Source: Thermodesulfovibrionales bacterium (lineage in GTDB: Bacteria; Nitrospirota; Thermodesulfovibrionia; Thermodesulfovibrionales; UBA9159). Taken from it: a DNA stretch of 35,094 bases. The notes under the pieces are model-generated. The model was not told the DNA's origin and did not search any database. It saw only the letters and a list, made by a program, of their open reading frames with translations. Positions 32,647-35,094 of the stretch are shown here, one piece after another (position 1 is the first letter of the stretch; each line of letters starts with the position of its first letter). The stretch lies in the NCBI GenBank assembly GCA_035686305.1, contig DASRZP010000100.1:1-35094 (forward strand), read 5' to 3'. The translations under genes were made by a program, and so were the position numbers.

Positions 32647-33750
32647 ATGAAGGATGAAGGCAAGAAGATAGAACAGGTACGCGTAGACTTGGGTGAGAGA
32701 AGCTATGACATATGGATAGGGTCTGACATCCTGACGAAATGCGGGCGGCTGATCGGGGACCTTCATTTCAGTCGGATTGCCATAATCAGCAATCCCACGG
32801 TCTACGGCTTGTATGGCGAGCCACTTACGAATACCCTCAGGAACCTCGGGAATACGGTCGATGTGGTTATTGTCCCAGACGGAGAGGAATACAAGGACCT
32901 CCTCTGGACGTATTACATTCATGGGGAACTCCTCAAGCGCAGGCTCGACAGGTCATCGGCACTCATCGCCCTCGGCGGCGGCGTCATCGGCGACATAACG
33001 GGGTTTGTGGCCTCAACCTATATGAGGGGCATCTCCTTCATTCAGATACCTACGACGCTCCTCGCCCAGGTCGATAGTTCCGTGGGCGGGAAGACCGGCG
33101 TCAACCATCCCCTCGGGAAAAACATGATCGGCACTTTTTACCAGCCGAGACTTGTCTGGACCGATGTGAATACGTTGAAGACCTTGCCGAGACGGGAGTT
33201 CCTCGCGGGAATTGCCGAGGTCGTTAAGTACGGCGTGATATGGGACGAGGAGTTCATCCGGTTTCTCGAAGAGAAGAGGGAGAGGATTCTCGGACTCGAC
33301 GACAGTGCCGTATCATCCATCATCAAACGCTCCTGTGAGATCAAGGCAGAGGTCGTCTCAAAGGATGAGAGAGAGGCCGGACCGAGGGCGATCCTGAATT
33401 ACGGCCATACCATCGGCCACGCTATAGAGACTGCCACCGGATATACTGCGTATCTTCATGGAGAAGCCGTTGCCATCGGGATGCTTCGGGAGGCTCGGCT
33501 CTCCTGCCTCCTCGGGCTTCTCGATAGCGGGGACGGAGAGAGGATCGGCAGTCTTATCGAATCCTATGGCCTGCCGACAAAGATGCCTTCGGGCATAGAC
33601 ATTGATAAGATCATATCGTCTATGGAGCTTGACAAGAAAGCGGTGAGGGGCGAGCTGAAATTTGCCCTTCCCGAGAAGATGGGGTCCGTCAAGGTGAGGG
33701 AAGTTTCGGACAGAGCGATGATTGTTGAGTCTCTGCGAGCGAAGGAATGA
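32647..33750 (+). CDS. aroB: 3-dehydroquinate synthase
   Basis: Length is 367 residues. It cyclises DAHP to 3-dehydroquinate with NAD+ and a divalent metal. The NAD region GGGVIGDITGFVASTYMRG, the phosphate-binding IPTTLLAQVDSSVGGKTGVN, and metal ligands E191 (GIAEVVKYG), H254 (NYGHTIGHA) and H271 (LHGEAVAIGM) are all present. The ATG follows AAGG in the overlapping end of aroK. It overlaps bioB by 4 nt (ATGA). Together with aroC and aroK it supplies three of the seven shikimate steps. Confidence 0.97.
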   Translation: MKDEGKKIEQVRVDLGERSYDIWIGSDILTKCGRLIGDLHFSRIAIISNPTVYGLYGEPLTNTLRNLGNTVDVVIVPDGEEYKDLLWTYYIHGELLKRRLDRSSALIALGGGVIGDITGFVASTYMRGISFIQIPTTLLAQVDSSVGGKTGVNHPLGKNMIGTFYQPRLVWTDVNTLKTLPRREFLAGIAEVVKYGVIWDEEFIRFLEEKRERILGLDDSAVSSIIKRSCEIKAEVVSKDEREAGPRAILNYGHTIGHAIETATGYTAYLHGEAVAIGMLREARLSCLLGLLDSGDGERIGSLIESYGLPTKMPSGIDIDKIISSMELDKKAVRGELKFALPEKMGSVKVREVSDRAMIVESLRAKE

Positions 33751-34715
33751 TAACGGGCCTCGAAGAAAAGGTTTTGTCCGGCTTTCAACTTTCTCAGAGG
33801 GAAGCCTTTTCCCTAGCCTCAGTCAGGACCACTGACGCAGAACTCCACCGGCTCTTCTTCGCTGCAGCCAGGGTCCGCGAACACTTCAGAGGAAAGAGGA
33901 TAGACCTCTGTTCCATCACGAATGCCAAATCCGGCGCATGTTCTGAAGACTGTTCCTATTGCGCACAATCGGCAAAGAGCAATGCTAAGATCCCCGTCTA
34001 TCCCCTTGTCTCTGAAGAGGCCGTGATCGAGAAGGCCCTTGAGGCGAAGGAGGCCGGAGTCAAACGATTCTGTATTGTTACGAGCGGAAAGAAGGCAGGG
34101 GAGAAGGAACTGAAGGCGATAGCGGCAACTGTCAAGAAGGTGAGGCAGACAGGCCTGCTCCCCTGCGCCACCCTTGGACTCTTGGACAGGGATGAACTGT
34201 CTCTTCTCATGGAGAGCGGTCTCGAGAGATACCACCACAATCTCGAAACATCAGAGCGATTTTTTTCAGAAGTTTGTTCCACCCATTCCTATTCCGAAAA
34301 GATGAAAACCATCGAGGCCGCGAAGTCAGTCGGCCTCTCCCTCTGCTCGGGAGGTATCTTCGGCCTTGGTGAGTCGTGGCAGGATAGGGTGGAGATGGCT
34401 TTCGCCCTGAGAGATCTCGACGTCGACTCCATTCCGATAAATTTCCTGATCGCCGTAAAGGGGACGCCGATGGAACAGAGAGAGCCTCTCCATCCCCTTG
34501 AGGCCCTCAAGGTCATAAGTCTCTACCGCCTGATCCTGCCGGAGAAGGAGGTGAGGGTCTGCGGGGGCAGGAGACAGACCCTCGGTGAGTTCAGTCCGAT
34601 GGTCTTCATGGCAGGCGCCGATTCAGTGCTTACGGGAAACTATCTCACGACAACGGGCATTACCTATGAGGATGATATCCGGCTCATCAAGACCTGTGGA
34701 CTTGAGGTCGGATAG
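33747..34715 (+). CDS. bioB: biotin synthase
   Basis: Length is 322 residues, typical for BioB. It inserts sulfur into dethiobiotin by a radical SAM reaction using a [4Fe-4S] cluster and a [2Fe-2S] sulfur donor. The radical SAM motif C65-x3-C69-x2-C72 is in GACSEDCSYCAQS, a further Cys lies at 55, and the SGGIFGLGE, IPINFLIAVKGTP and VRVCGGRRQT segments are specific to BioB. Start overlaps aroB, so it is translationally coupled to shikimate genes, which is not a usual functional partner. No other biotin genes are in the window. Confidence 0.97.
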   Translation: MITGLEEKVLSGFQLSQREAFSLASVRTTDAELHRLFFAAARVREHFRGKRIDLCSITNAKSGACSEDCSYCAQSAKSNAKIPVYPLVSEEAVIEKALEAKEAGVKRFCIVTSGKKAGEKELKAIAATVKKVRQTGLLPCATLGLLDRDELSLLMESGLERYHHNLETSERFFSEVCSTHSYSEKMKTIEAAKSVGLSLCSGGIFGLGESWQDRVEMAFALRDLDVDSIPINFLIAVKGTPMEQREPLHPLEALKVISLYRLILPEKEVRVCGGRRQTLGEFSPMVFMAGADSVLTGNYLTTTGITYEDDIRLIKTCGLEVG

Positions 34716-34773
34716 GTAATTGTCGCAGTCTAATGTCTGAACTGTGCAGTGGCGAGAGACTCTGCTCAGCGGG

Positions 34774-34808
34774 GTCGTTCCCGACGCGCGCAGCGCGGCG
34801 GGAACGAC
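34774..34808. repeat. GC-rich palindrome downstream of bioB
   Basis: GTCGTTCCCG (34774-34783) and CGGGAACGAC (34799-34808) form a perfect 10-bp stem around a GCGC-rich loop. It is followed on the + strand by AAAAA rather than T. Its core matches common extragenic palindromes with TTCCCG/CGGGAA arms, so it is more likely a dispersed repeat than a terminator for bioB. Confidence 0.55.
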
Positions 34809-34815
34809 AAAAATC

Positions 34816-34881
34816 ATCCGGCGCAGAGAAAGCATTTTCGAAAATCAATGAGCGGCTATTCCGCGACCGCTGGATTTTTTT
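34816..34881 (+). terminator. probable terminator region of the aro-bioB operon
   Basis: AGCGG (34851-34855) pairs with CCGCT (34867-34871), and ATCCGGCG (34816-34823) can extend it with CGCTGGAT (34868-34875, one G-T pair) in an alternative longer fold. Seven T follow (34875-34881). The stem is short, so this is a moderate call. Confidence 0.45.
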
Positions 34882-35010
34882 GTTAAGCGTTGTGTCGTCC
34901 TTGTTATTAACAGTCTCAAAATAATATTTACAGATGTGCTCCCTATTATTGGTCAGGACTTTCGGAGATCTAAGCTGACAACAGGGCACAAATGGTTGAT
35001 AATGGCTGGT

Positions 35011-35094
35011 TTACAGCTTTGAATTTTGTAAGATCCAACCGTCCTTTACTGCATATCCAAAGATCTTTAGGACTTCGGATTGGGTCTTCGTTAG
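35011..35094 (-). CDS. possible 3' end of a minus-strand gene, partial
   Basis: Read on the minus strand from the window edge, 27 codons are open and end in TAA (35011-35013). The translation begins LTKTQSEVLKIFGY and ends DGWILQNSKL, which has a natural protein composition with charged and hydrophobic residues alternating. The plus strand has a competing open ATG (34992) whose translation looks less natural. No family can be recognised from so short a piece. Confidence 0.3.
   Translation of the reverse strand, partial: LTKTQSEVLKIFGYAVKDGWILQNSKL

Noticed and set aside
1-35094. CRISPR arrays, rRNA/tRNA genes, insertion sequences and prophage
   Set aside because: No regularly spaced repeats, no transposase or integrase motifs, and no tRNA-like or rRNA-like sequence was seen.

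Overview
This 35 kb window looks like the chromosome of a Gram-negative, probably anaerobic or metal-handling bacterium of the Nitrospirota/Desulfobacterota kind. A TonB-ExbB-ExbD system, an LPS-heptose gene (rfaE2), RseP and lipoprotein signals indicate an outer membrane. The NikR operator has the GTGTTAC-type half-sites remembered for deltaproteobacterial NikR rather than the enterobacterial type. Placement is inference from gene content; no rRNA or tRNA is present to settle it. I see no phage, IS element or CRISPR array.

Layout. 1-403: 5'-truncated DUF202 membrane protein. 709-7914: a compact nickel module on the + strand. It holds nikR, a TonB-dependent receptor, exbB, exbD, tonB, and the ECF-type importer genes cbiM/nikM, nikN, cbiQ and cbiO, with NikR-like half-sites before nikR and before the receptor. 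Together they could carry Ni2+ from outside the outer membrane to the cytoplasm under one metal sensor. 7945-9435 (-): a lone protein whose C-terminal half resembles a diverged RelA/SpoT nucleotidyltransferase. 9739-13220: a PstS-like binding protein overlapping a hybrid histidine kinase, with no transporter genes. 13521-15416: PrpE-like acyl-CoA synthetase. 15470-16312: MBL-fold hydrolase. 16563-17147: Tat-exported DUF882 peptidase-like protein behind a structured leader.

17504-23963: an envelope/isoprenoid cluster with an exported FG-GAP protein, uppS, cdsA, dxr, rseP, a Nudix hydrolase and rfaE2. 24141-28165: mfd and a TPR lipoprotein. 28400-30814: a subtilisin-like lipoprotein ending in a Gly-run/Cys/TM/Arg tail, followed at once by a CPBP (glutamic-type) intramembrane protease. 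This looks like a dedicated C-terminal sorting substrate and its processing enzyme. 30826-34715: aroC, aroK, aroB and bioB. The last 379 bp hold palindromes and possibly the 3' end of a minus-strand gene.

Most worth following: the nickel module with its two differently arranged operators, the S8 protease/CPBP pair and the missing canonical start of the latter, the RelA/SpoT-like protein, the binding-protein/kinase pair with a possibly leaderless GTG start, and the leader upstream of the DUF882 gene.
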